Of a DNA stretch of 5,880 nt, positions 1 to 5,790 are shown piece after piece. The translations under genes and the position numbers were made by a program. This DNA comes from Pseudomonadota bacterium (lineage in GTDB: Bacteria; Pseudomonadota; Gammaproteobacteria; Xanthomonadales; Rhodanobacteraceae). Every line of letters starts with the position of its first letter. The first letter of the stretch is position 1. The notes beneath the pieces were generated by a model. That model saw only the letters and a list, made by a program, of their open reading frames with translations. It did no database searches and was not told the origin of the DNA. The stretch spans positions 1-5,880 of the forward strand of contig JAEZQS010000005.1 in assembly GCA_023412995.1 (NCBI GenBank), in the 5' to 3' direction.

Positions 1-438
1 GGCCTGCGCCGGGCCGGTCACGCTGGCCACCGCCGGTGTGCCGCCGTCCGCGCCGGCTGGCGACACGTCCAGCGTCTCGCGGGCGGCGCCGCCTTCCGGC
101 CCGCGGGACGGCGCCGCGACTTCCTCGACCTCGCCGACCCAGCGATAGCCGAAACGCAGCACTGTGCGGATGGTGCGCTGCGCGTGGCCGGAATCGCCGA
201 GGCTGCGGCGCAGCTTCACGATGGTGTGGCTGAGCAGTGCGTCGCTCACCTCGGTGCGGCCCCACACTGCCGCGATCAGTTCGTCGCGACCGACGGCGCG
301 ATCACGGTGCGCGACCAGGTAGGCGAGGCAGTCGAAGGCCCGCGCGGGCAGCGCGACCGGTTCGCCCCGCCGGCGCAACTCGCGCGTCGCGGGATTCAGC
401 TGGAAGTCGGCGAACCGGTACGACAGCATCATCGGCAT
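1..438 (-). CDS. Winged-helix (Trans_reg_C) transcriptional regulator, N-terminal part only
   Basis: This is the first 146 codons of a minus-strand gene whose 3' end lies beyond the left edge. Residues about 5-102 form an OmpR/CadC-type winged-helix DNA-binding domain. It opens with a short beta-hairpin region (YRFADFQLNPATRELRRRGE), continues through the turn VALPARAFDCLAYLV, has the recognition-helix part around VSDALLSHTIVKLRRSLGD, and ends in the wing RTIRTVLRFGYRWVG. No receiver domain precedes it, so it is not a normal response regulator. From residue about 103 the chain is Ala/Gly/Pro-rich, like the linker seen in CadC/ToxR-like proteins or in winged-helix-TPR fusions; the C-terminal partner is not visible. 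Three in-frame ATGs lie close together (438, 432 and 429) and none has a Shine-Dalgarno sequence; 438 is the longest choice. It is divergent from the HAD gene. The domain call is confident, while the regulated target is unknown. Confidence 0.88.
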   Translation of the reverse strand, partial: MPMMLSYRFADFQLNPATRELRRRGEPVALPARAFDCLAYLVAHRDRAVGRDELIAAVWGRTEVSDALLSHTIVKLRRSLGDSGHAQRTIRTVLRFGYRWVGEVEEVAAPSRGPEGGAARETLDVSPAGADGGTPAVASVTGPAQA

Positions 439-506
439 AGGGTAACGTGGCGGGCGGGCCGGCGACCGCGGGCCTCTCCCCAAGCCTTGCCTGGAACCCC
501 CTTCCC
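439..506. promoter_or_regulatory. Divergent intergenic region between the winged-helix regulator and the HAD gene
   Basis: These 68 bp separate the two divergent starts, so promoters for both genes, or at least for the regulator, should lie here or just inside the coding ends. I see no good -35/-10 pair. The only AT-leaning patch is at about 427-446. On the minus strand it contains TACCCT (444-439), six bases before the ATG at 432, which would fit a leaderless start but matches TATAAT at only three positions. The rest is GC-rich and unremarkable. Confidence 0.3.
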
Positions 507-1184
507 ATGCCGACCGCGCAGCACGCCTTCCTGTTCGACCTCGACGGCACGCTGGTCGACAGCGTGTACCAGCACGCCCTGGCGTGGCACGAAGCGCTGG
601 AGAGCGAGGGCATCGCGCTGTCGATGTGGCGCATCCACCGGCGCGTGGGGATGAGCGGGGGCCTGATGGCGAACATCCTGCTGCGCGAAAGCGGCGTCTC
701 GATCGATGCCGCGCGCGCCGAGCGCCTGCGCAAGGCGCATGCCGAAGCCTATCGCGGCCGCGCCGGCGAGATCCGCCCCCTGCCCGGAGCACGCGAGCTG
801 GCCAGCTACCTCACCGCCATGGAGATCCCGTGGGCCATCGCCACCAGCGGCCGGATCGAGACCGCGGGACCGGTGCTGGACCTGCTCGGCATCGATCGCG
901 ACGTGGTGCCCGTGGTCACGCGCGACCAGGTACGCCACGCCAAGCCCGACCCGGACCTCTTCCTGGCCGCCGCCGCACGCCTGGACGTGCCGATCGCGCA
1001 CGCCACCGTGGTCGGCGATGCCACGTGGGACATGCTGGCGGCGCAGCGCGCCCGCGCCCTCGGCATCGGCCTCCTGTCCGGCGGTTCCTCGCGTGACGAG
1101 CTGGAGCGTGCCGGCGCCTACCGCGTGTTCGACGACCCCGCCGACCTGCTGCGCCACTTCGACGAGGTCGGCGGTCGACGCTGA
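507..1184 (+). CDS. HAD-superfamily hydrolase, phosphoglycolate phosphatase/beta-phosphoglucomutase-like
   Basis: This 225-residue protein has all four HAD motifs: the nucleophile and acid pair in FDLDGTLVDS (D11, D13), motif II Thr/Ser in IATSGR (113-114), the motif III lysine in HAKPDPD (K146), and the acidic motif IV in GDATWD (D171, D175). Residues about 18-90 form the helical C1 cap typical of subfamily I. The expected reaction is hydrolysis, or transfer, of a phosphate from a small cytoplasmic phosphorylated metabolite through an aspartyl-phosphate intermediate with Mg2+. The exact substrate cannot be deduced. The ATG at 507 was chosen because family members begin a few residues before the FDxDGT motif. 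A GTG at 447 would add 20 low-complexity residues and lie only 8 bp from the divergent start. No clear Shine-Dalgarno sequence precedes either start. The length is normal for the family and no defects are seen. It is probably a single-gene unit, convergent with the four-gene operon. Confidence 0.93.
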   Translation: MPTAQHAFLFDLDGTLVDSVYQHALAWHEALESEGIALSMWRIHRRVGMSGGLMANILLRESGVSIDAARAERLRKAHAEAYRGRAGEIRPLPGARELASYLTAMEIPWAIATSGRIETAGPVLDLLGIDRDVVPVVTRDQVRHAKPDPDLFLAAAARLDVPIAHATVVGDATWDMLAAQRARALGIGLLSGGSSRDELERAGAYRVFDDPADLLRHFDEVGGRR

Positions 1185-1213
1185 GGCGGCGCTGGCGGTG
1201 GGAGCATGCGCAG

Positions 1214-1233
1214 GCAACCCCCAAACCGGTTGC
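1214..1233 (+). repeat. Small inverted repeat downstream of the HAD gene
   Basis: GCAACC (1214-1219) and GGTTGC (1228-1233) can pair around an 8-nt loop, 29 bp after the HAD stop codon. No T-run follows, so this is at best a weak transcript-end hairpin for the HAD mRNA. Six base pairs can easily arise by chance in such GC-rich DNA. Confidence 0.3.
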
Positions 1234-1277
1234 GGGCATTTCGCCGTAGGGGACGGCGCGATCGGCGCAGGACGCAT

Positions 1278-1297
1278 GCGCCGCCAGCGGGCGGCGC
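1278..1297. terminator. GC-rich hairpin between convergent genes, possible bidirectional terminator
   Basis: GCGCCGCC (1278-1285) pairs perfectly with GGCGGCGC (1290-1297) around the tetraloop AGCG, and a flanking T-G and A-T pair could extend the stem. It begins one base after the TAA of the glycosyltransferase gene in its transcription direction, where operon terminators usually sit. It is also the last structure before antisense read-through from the HAD gene. There is no U-tract on either side, so a classical intrinsic terminator is not shown. A competing 7-bp stem, 1263-1269 with 1277-1283, overlaps it. Confidence 0.45.
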
Positions 1298-1298
1298 G

Positions 1299-2795
1299 TT
1301 ACGGCTGCAGCTGGAACACGATGTGGCCACGCCACGGCGCCCCGCGCACGACCGGAGCAAACCCTTGCTGCCGCAGCCGCCGGTCGATGTCCGCCCAATG
1401 GACCTGACGCGCGACCCAGACTTCATGCGGATCGCCGGCCGATTCGTGCAGTTCGGTCGCAAGGTCCTCGTCAAAGGGAGGATTGATGGCACCGATGGCC
1501 ACCGGCTGCAGGCCGATGGTTTCCACCTCCGCCCCGAGTTCGAGGCGCAGCCCGTATCGGGGCGTCGCTTCGACGAAGACCACCTCGTCGATGGTCGTTG
1601 GAACCCGCTCCCGCAGCGCCTCCGCCCAGGCGCGCGCGTCCTGGCTCGTCGGCACGTGCGCGGCGGCGATCCGGACAAGCACCAGCCCCACGCACCACAG
1701 CGCAAGCCGCCACGGTCGAAGGCGGCGACCCTCTTGCACGAATGCCGCCGCGGCGGCCACGGCGAGGGGCAGGAACACCGGCAGCACGTACAGCGGGAGG
1801 CGCGACCTGGCCAGGCAGAAGACCACCACCGGCAGGAACCACCACGCCGCGAGCAGGATGTGGCGTGCATCCGCCCTCCTCGCCTGCGCGTGCCGCCAGG
1901 CGGGCAGGCAGCGGACCTGCGCCGCGATCGCGCGAAGTACGGCGCGCGTCCACGGCAGGGTTCCGATCAGCAGGGCCGGCGCATAGACCACCAGCCAGCC
2001 GTACCACTGGCCATGGCGTCCGAACCGGTTGCTTGCCACGCGCCCAACGACCTCGCTCCCGATCAGGTAGTCGAGCAGTCCGGGCGTGCGGACGATGGCG
2101 GCGACGTACCACGATCCGGCCAGCGCGATGAACAAGCACAAGCCCGCTGGCGAGAACACCCGCCGCGAATCCGGCAGCACCGATTCGGCGGCAAGGATGC
2201 CCGGCAACGGCAGCAGCGCCGGAGGACCCTTGGTGAGGAATGCCAGGGCCAACGCCACCCACATCAGCAGGAACCAGCGGCGGGGATGCCGATCGCCCCA
2301 GCGCCCCTCGACGTAGGCCGCCATGGCCATTCCCTCGAACATCGACAGCAGGAAGTCGGTGGTCACCAGCTGCGAGGCGATCCACGGCAGCAGCATCGTC
2401 GCGTACATCGTCGCCGCGACGATTTCCGAGCCCGGCGAGAGGCGCCGCGCAATCCGCCAGGCAAGCAACGTGCAAGCCACGTAGGCGAGCGCGATGGGAA
2501 GGCGGGCCGCCCAGGCGGATCGGCCGAACGTTGCCAGGCTCGCTCCCACCATCCAGTACGTCAGCGGAGGCTTGGTCCAGTGCGCCACGTCGTCGTCTCG
2601 ATGCGGCACGATCCAGTCGCCGCTCTGGACCATGTTGATGGCCACGTTGGTGTAACGGCCCTCGTCGGGGTCCCAGATTCCACGCGAACCGAGGAACAAC
2701 AGCGCGAACGCGACGAGCAGCGCAATGCGGATCGGCGGCCGGCGCAGCAGTGCCGGGATCGCACGCCAGCGCGGCAAGGCATTCCTAATGGGCAC
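1299..2795 (-). CDS. GT39/ArnT-like membrane glycosyltransferase
   Basis: This 498-residue integral membrane protein is of the ArnT/PMT type (GT39, GT-C fold). Such enzymes move a sugar from undecaprenyl-phosphate-sugar to an acceptor such as lipid A on the periplasmic side of the inner membrane. After a first membrane segment (about 22-36) comes the acidic loop motif WDPDEGRY (D44, E45), the presumed catalytic region. Next is the conserved lysine of HWTKPPL (K75), then several hydrophobic segments between about 93 and 375, including the family motifs FLTKG (186-190) and SRLPLYVLP (331-339). A soluble domain of about 118 residues (380-498) follows the last membrane helix, as in ArnT-like proteins. 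The start is GTG at 2795, overlapping the 3' end of the DUF347 gene by 11 bp. No strong ribosome-binding site is seen, so translation may be coupled. It is the last gene of a two-component operon, which recalls PmrAB control of lipid A sugar addition. The donor sugar and acceptor are not determinable. Confidence 0.92.
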   Translation of the reverse strand: MPIRNALPRWRAIPALLRRPPIRIALLVAFALLFLGSRGIWDPDEGRYTNVAINMVQSGDWIVPHRDDDVAHWTKPPLTYWMVGASLATFGRSAWAARLPIALAYVACTLLAWRIARRLSPGSEIVAATMYATMLLPWIASQLVTTDFLLSMFEGMAMAAYVEGRWGDRHPRRWFLLMWVALALAFLTKGPPALLPLPGILAAESVLPDSRRVFSPAGLCLFIALAGSWYVAAIVRTPGLLDYLIGSEVVGRVASNRFGRHGQWYGWLVVYAPALLIGTLPWTRAVLRAIAAQVRCLPAWRHAQARRADARHILLAAWWFLPVVVFCLARSRLPLYVLPVFLPLAVAAAAAFVQEGRRLRPWRLALWCVGLVLVRIAAAHVPTSQDARAWAEALRERVPTTIDEVVFVEATPRYGLRLELGAEVETIGLQPVAIGAINPPFDEDLATELHESAGDPHEVWVARQVHWADIDRRLRQQGFAPVVRGAPWRGHIVFQLQP

Positions 2796-3543
2796 GTTCG
2801 GCAGGACGCTGCGGGAGCACGAGGACCAGGAGGACGATGGCTGCCAGCAGCACGCCCGACGCCACGTATCGGCTGAGGTCCAGCCCGCCGCTCGCGACGG
2901 GCTTGTCGAGGAAATCCCCGACCACCGCCCCCAGCGGGCGCGTCAGGATGAAGGCCATCCAGAACAAGGTGGTGCGCGAGATGCGGGTCAGGAAGAACAA
3001 TGCCGCCACCACCGCCAGCAATCCGCCGAACACGACCATGGCACCCACATAGCCAAGGCCGCCGGTGTCTGCGACCCAGTCGCCCAGCGCGGTGCCGAGC
3101 GTCTGCGAGAACATGATGCTGGTCCAGTAGAACGCTTCCGAGCGCGAATCGCTGACGCTGTCCACCGCGATCGAGCCCATCACGCGCTGCCACACCAGCA
3201 GCGAGGCGAGCAACAGCGCGAGCAGCAGGGTCGATCCCCCGGTGTAGCCGATGCCGAGCGAGCGGGTCGCGAAATCGGCGAGGGTGGTGCCGACGGTCGT
3301 GCTGGCCACGATCGTGGCCCAGTACAGCATCGGATGGAATGCGCGCGCGCGGATCTGGACCAGCACGGCAGCGACAAACGTCACCGAGAAGATCGCCGTC
3401 CCCACGAGGTAACCCAAACCCATCGACATCGTGACCGCGTCCCCGCCAGTCTCCCCCAGCGTGGTCGCAAGGATCTTTATCACCCAGAATCCCAAGGTGA
3501 CGGCCGGTACCTTGATCGCGAGGTCGCGCGGTGCATCCGTCAT
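2785..3543 (-). CDS. Four-repeat DUF347 (COG4705) integral membrane protein, function unknown
   Basis: This 252-residue, very hydrophobic protein is built from four copies of the DUF347 repeat, a unit described as two membrane segments with a conserved tryptophan. Repeat cores start at FW (19-20), YW (74-75), YW (139-140) and FW (194-195). Each is followed by a (L/V)G-x3-(G/A)D element ending at D35, D90, D155 and D210, always exactly 15 residues after the Trp. The repeats are 55, 65 and 55 residues apart, so the protein looks like two duplicated pairs. Conserved Asp residues in or near membrane segments would suit ion or small-molecule handling, but that is inference and no activity is assigned. 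The ATG at 3543 is supported by GGGAG six bases upstream. An in-frame ATG at 3657 would add 38 Arg/Ala-rich residues unlike a membrane N-terminus. It lies between the sensor kinase (151-bp gap) and the glycosyltransferase (11-bp overlap). Confidence 0.9.
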   Translation of the reverse strand: MTDAPRDLAIKVPAVTLGFWVIKILATTLGETGGDAVTMSMGLGYLVGTAIFSVTFVAAVLVQIRARAFHPMLYWATIVASTTVGTTLADFATRSLGIGYTGGSTLLLALLLASLLVWQRVMGSIAVDSVSDSRSEAFYWTSIMFSQTLGTALGDWVADTGGLGYVGAMVVFGGLLAVVAALFFLTRISRTTLFWMAFILTRPLGAVVGDFLDKPVASGGLDLSRYVASGVLLAAIVLLVLVLPQRPAERAH

Positions 3544-3694
3544 TGCAGTCTCCCGGGATTGCCGTTGAAGGCTGACGCGCCGACACGCCGGCGCCGGCGC
3601 CAGGCGCACGACGCCTGCCACTGCATGGCGACCGCGGCTGCACGCGGCGCGTACCATCGGCTGCCCTTGCGGACGTGACCCGGGCCCGGATGCA
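3544..3694 (-). other. Intercistronic gap between the sensor kinase and the DUF347 gene
   Basis: At 151 bp this is the only real gap inside the operon. It holds a 10-bp palindrome, CCGGGCCCGG (3680-3689), five bases after the kinase stop codon. A 6-bp stem (GCGCCG/CGGCGC, 3577-3594, 6-nt loop) overlaps the 12-bp palindrome GGCGCCGGCGCC (3590-3601), about 22 bases before the ribosome-binding site of the next gene. I see no T-tract, no convincing -35/-10 pair, and no second copy of the PmrA-like repeat found at 5774-5790. The structure could tune expression of the downstream pair or mark mRNA processing, but GC-rich DNA makes such stems common. Confidence 0.35.
3550..3554 (-). promoter_or_regulatory. 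Ribosome-binding site of the DUF347 gene
   Basis: GGGAG on the minus strand lies six bases before the ATG at 3543. It decides between this start and the in-frame ATG at 3657, which has no comparable site. Confidence 0.6.
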
Positions 3695-5065
3695 TCAGGG
3701 CTGCGCGGGTTGCGCAGGGGGAAAGCGCACCTCGACGCGCAAGCCGCGGCCGTCGCGCCCCGTCTCCATCGCGAGCGTGGCGTGATGCACCTCCGCGATC
3801 CGCGCGGCCAGCGGCAGCCCCAGGCCACTGCCCTCGCCCCTCGCCCCCTCGCCCCGCCGGAAGCGCGTGAACATCGCGGATCGCAATGCCGGATCGATGC
3901 CGGGACCGTCGTCACCGACGACCAGCGAGACGGCATCGGCGTCCACGGCGACGGACACGTCGATGCGCCCGCCTTCCACATTGTGGCGCACGGCGTTGTC
4001 GAGCAGGTTGCGCACCAGCGTTCGAAGGCCCGGTTCCCACCCAGCCACCAGGCATCGGGCATCGCGCCGGTCGAAGGAGACTTCCATGTCTTTCGCGACG
4101 ATGGCGTCGCCGAGTTCGGCCAGTTCGGCATCCACGCAGGCGGCAAGGTCGACTGACATCATCGGCAGCACATGCCCTGCGTCCCAGCGGGAAAGATCGA
4201 GCAGCTGGTCGACCAGCCGCGACAGCCGGACCAGCGCGGTCCGCGCGTCGCCAAGCGTGTCGCGCGTGTTTCCCGGCGGCAGGGCCGCGCGTGCATTTTC
4301 CACCTGGATCATCGCGCCGGCCAACGGCGTGCGCAGCTCGTGCGCGGCATCGGCGGCGAACTCGCGCTCACGTTCCATGCCGGCGCTCAGTCTCTGCAAG
4401 AGGCCGTTGAGTGCCAGGACAACCGGTTGCAGCTCCACCGGAAGGCTGCCGCCCAGCGGCTCCGTCTGGCCTGGCCGCCGCCGCGCCAGCTGGTCGGCCA
4501 ACCAGCGCAGGGGGCCGAGTCCGCCATGGACGGCCCATCCGACCAGGAGGGCCAGCAGGGGCAATCCGACCAGCACGGGCGTGATGGCCTGTACCGCCAG
4601 CGCGTGGGCGATTTCGCGCCGGCTGTCGTAGCGTTCCGCGGAGCGCACCCAGTGCCCGTCGACCAGCACGGTGAACACGCGCCAGCGCCGGCCGGCAACG
4701 CGGATGTCGGCGAACCCGGCAGGTGCCGCGTCCAGTGCAATGCTGCGGAAGGTGTCAGAGGCGTAAAGCAGTTCGTTGTCATTGGCCCAGAACTGCAAGC
4801 CGACCTGTTCCTCGTAACTGTGCCCCGGCGTTCCGGCCATTCGTTCGGAAGCGCCGGACGCTGTGGGAGACGCACCGAGCGCTGCAGGGTGCACGCCTGA
4901 GGGAACCAGGGCAGCGAGGGTGCGGGCGTCCTGCGCAAGACGCGCATCGCCCAGCTCCTCCATCTCCTCCATCATGAGGCGGTAGCTGGCGAGCACCAGC
5001 GGCACCAGCAAGGCGCCGATGGCGGCGAGCACCCACGCCACGATCCGCATCCGCAGCGAGCGCAT
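3695..5065 (-). CDS. Two-component sensor histidine kinase, QseC/PmrB-like
   Basis: This 456-residue inner-membrane kinase autophosphorylates in response to an envelope signal and passes the phosphate to the regulator encoded just upstream. The first membrane helix spans about 9-28. A periplasmic sensor region (about 29-157) has the LGDARLAQDARTL and WRVF elements of the 2CSK_N domain of QseC-like kinases and an Ala/Ser/Gly/Pro-rich stretch at 61-81. The second helix is about 158-179 and a HAMP-like linker runs from 183 to about 235. The H-box FAADAAHELRTPL carries H242. The ATP-binding domain has the N-box RNLLDNAVRHN (352-362), G1 box GDDGPGID (384-391), F-box FTRF (399-402) and G2 box GSGLGLPLA (412-420). 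No catalytic residue is missing. An acidic cluster EEMEE (33-37) just outside helix 1 contains two overlapping ExxE patterns. The ATG at 5065 overlaps the regulator stop (TGATG) and has a strong ribosome-binding site. An upstream in-frame ATG at 5131 lies within the regulator coding sequence and is not needed. The signal sensed is unknown. Confidence 0.95.
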   Translation of the reverse strand: MRSLRMRIVAWVLAAIGALLVPLVLASYRLMMEEMEELGDARLAQDARTLAALVPSGVHPAALGASPTASGASERMAGTPGHSYEEQVGLQFWANDNELLYASDTFRSIALDAAPAGFADIRVAGRRWRVFTVLVDGHWVRSAERYDSRREIAHALAVQAITPVLVGLPLLALLVGWAVHGGLGPLRWLADQLARRRPGQTEPLGGSLPVELQPVVLALNGLLQRLSAGMEREREFAADAAHELRTPLAGAMIQVENARAALPPGNTRDTLGDARTALVRLSRLVDQLLDLSRWDAGHVLPMMSVDLAACVDAELAELGDAIVAKDMEVSFDRRDARCLVAGWEPGLRTLVRNLLDNAVRHNVEGGRIDVSVAVDADAVSLVVGDDGPGIDPALRSAMFTRFRRGEGARGEGSGLGLPLAARIAEVHHATLAMETGRDGRGLRVEVRFPPAQPAQP

Positions 5066-5730
5066 CAGCAACCCTCCTCGCGTACGAGCATGTAGCCGAA
5101 GCCGCGGATGGTGCGGATGGCGCCTGCCCACAGCTTGCGGCGCAGCATGTGCACGTGCACTTCGAGTGCATTGCTTTCCACGCCGTCATCGCCGTACAGC
5201 GCACGTTCGAGCGCTGCGCGGGGGACCATCCGGCCCGCGCGTTCCGCAAGGGCGCACAACAGCGCGAACTCGGGGCGCGAAAGCCGGAGGAGGACGCCGC
5301 CAGCGCGCGCTTCACCCGAAAGGGTGTCCAGCGACAGCGATCCCACCTCGACCAGCGGTTGCGACAAGCCGTGCGCGCGGCGATGGACGGCACGCAGGCG
5401 CGCGGCGAGTTCATCCAGGTGGAACGGCTTGACCAGGTAATCGTCGGCACCGGCATCGAGCCCGGCGATGCGGTCGTGCAGGCCGTCCCGCGCGGTGGCG
5501 ACCAGCACCGGCGTACGATTCCCCTCGCGCCGCAACTGGACGAGCACCTGCAGCCCGTCGCCATTGACCAAGCCGAGATCCAGCAGGATCGCGTCGTAAC
5601 GTCCGTCACGCGCAGCGGCCAATGCACCCGGCGCATCGCCGACGCAGAGGCAACTGTGCGACCATCGCGCCAGTGCGTCGCGGAGCCCGCGGACCAGCAA
5701 GCGGTCGTCTTCCACGATCAGGACATGCAT
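5065..5730 (-). CDS. OmpR-family response regulator, QseB/PmrA-like
   Basis: This 221-residue cytoplasmic regulator pairs with the kinase that follows. The receiver domain (about 1-115) has the acidic pair D8-D9, the phosphoacceptor D51 in ILLDLGL, the switch T79 and the conserved K101 in LVKPF. The winged-helix output domain (about 127-217) has LRLSRPEFALLCAL, the recognition-helix region SNALEVHVHMLRRKL (186-200) and the wing IRTIRGFGYMLV. The recognition-helix wording is typical of the QseB/PmrA/TctD branch of OmpR regulators. The residue after D51-LGL is Val rather than the usual Pro, and A78 replaces a common Leu; neither should abolish phosphorylation. The start is the ATG at 5730, giving the normal N-terminus MHVLIVEDD. 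Its Shine-Dalgarno sequence is weak or absent. The frame stays open upstream to the window edge, but family length fixes the start. It is first in the operon and probably autoregulated through the repeat at 5774-5790. QseB and PmrA cannot be told apart from sequence alone, so no gene symbol is given. Confidence 0.95.
   Translation of the reverse strand: MHVLIVEDDRLLVRGLRDALARWSHSCLCVGDAPGALAAARDGRYDAILLDLGLVNGDGLQVLVQLRREGNRTPVLVATARDGLHDRIAGLDAGADDYLVKPFHLDELAARLRAVHRRAHGLSQPLVEVGSLSLDTLSGEARAGGVLLRLSRPEFALLCALAERAGRMVPRAALERALYGDDGVESNALEVHVHMLRRKLWAGAIRTIRGFGYMLVREEGC
5072..5079 (-). promoter_or_regulatory. Ribosome-binding site of the sensor kinase gene
   Basis: GAGGAGGG on the minus strand lies inside the last codons of the response regulator, six bases before the kinase ATG at 5065. 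With the TGATG stop/start overlap it indicates coupled translation of the pair and fixes the kinase start. Confidence 0.75.
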
Positions 5731-5773
5731 CTTGCGCGCGCACCGGAACGAGGCGACAGGGTAGCGGGCTTTG

Positions 5774-5790
5774 CTTATGGGAAACTTAAG
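5774..5790 (-). promoter_or_regulatory. PmrA/BasR-box-like direct repeat upstream of the two-component operon
   Basis: The plus strand reads CTTATG-GGAAA-CTTAAG: two hexamers differing at one base, with a 5-bp spacer. The minus strand reads CTTAAG-N5-CATAAG, so the repeat can be read either way. This matches the form YTTAAK-N5-YTTAAK known for PmrA-type regulators, except for one base. The near edge is 43 bp before the regulator ATG, in a locally AT-rich patch. A weak -10-like TACCCT (5763-5758) lies 10 bp downstream, which would place the -35 position inside the repeat, as in activator-dependent promoters. The repeat is directly visible, while its function is inferred. Confidence 0.6.

Noticed and set aside
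447..506. Upstream GTG start for the HAD gene
   Set aside because: It adds 20 Gly/Ala/Pro-rich residues not expected before the FDLDGT motif and would leave 8 bp to the divergent gene.
429..1277. Minus-strand ORF of 282 codons antisense to the HAD gene
   Set aside because: No domain is recognisable, and the plus strand carries all four HAD motifs in one frame.
1206..2876. Plus-strand ORF of 556 codons antisense to the whole glycosyltransferase gene
   Set aside because: It is Arg/Gln/His/Pro-rich with no recognisable domain and mirrors the GT39 codons; such shadows are common in GC-rich genes. The minus strand gives a clear, conserved membrane enzyme.
3544..3657. 38-residue N-terminal extension of the DUF347 protein from an ATG at 3657
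   Set aside because: The added residues are Arg/Ala-rich and unlike the family, while the ATG at 3543 has a good ribosome-binding site.
2725..3678. Plus-strand ORF of 317 codons antisense to the DUF347 gene
   Set aside because: Low-complexity polar composition without a known domain; it covers a convincing minus-strand gene with four conserved repeats.
5066..5131. Longer sensor kinase start at 5131
   Set aside because: It would lie within the response regulator coding sequence, adds a His/Arg-rich segment before the membrane helix, and the ATG at 5065 has a strong ribosome-binding site and stop/start overlap.
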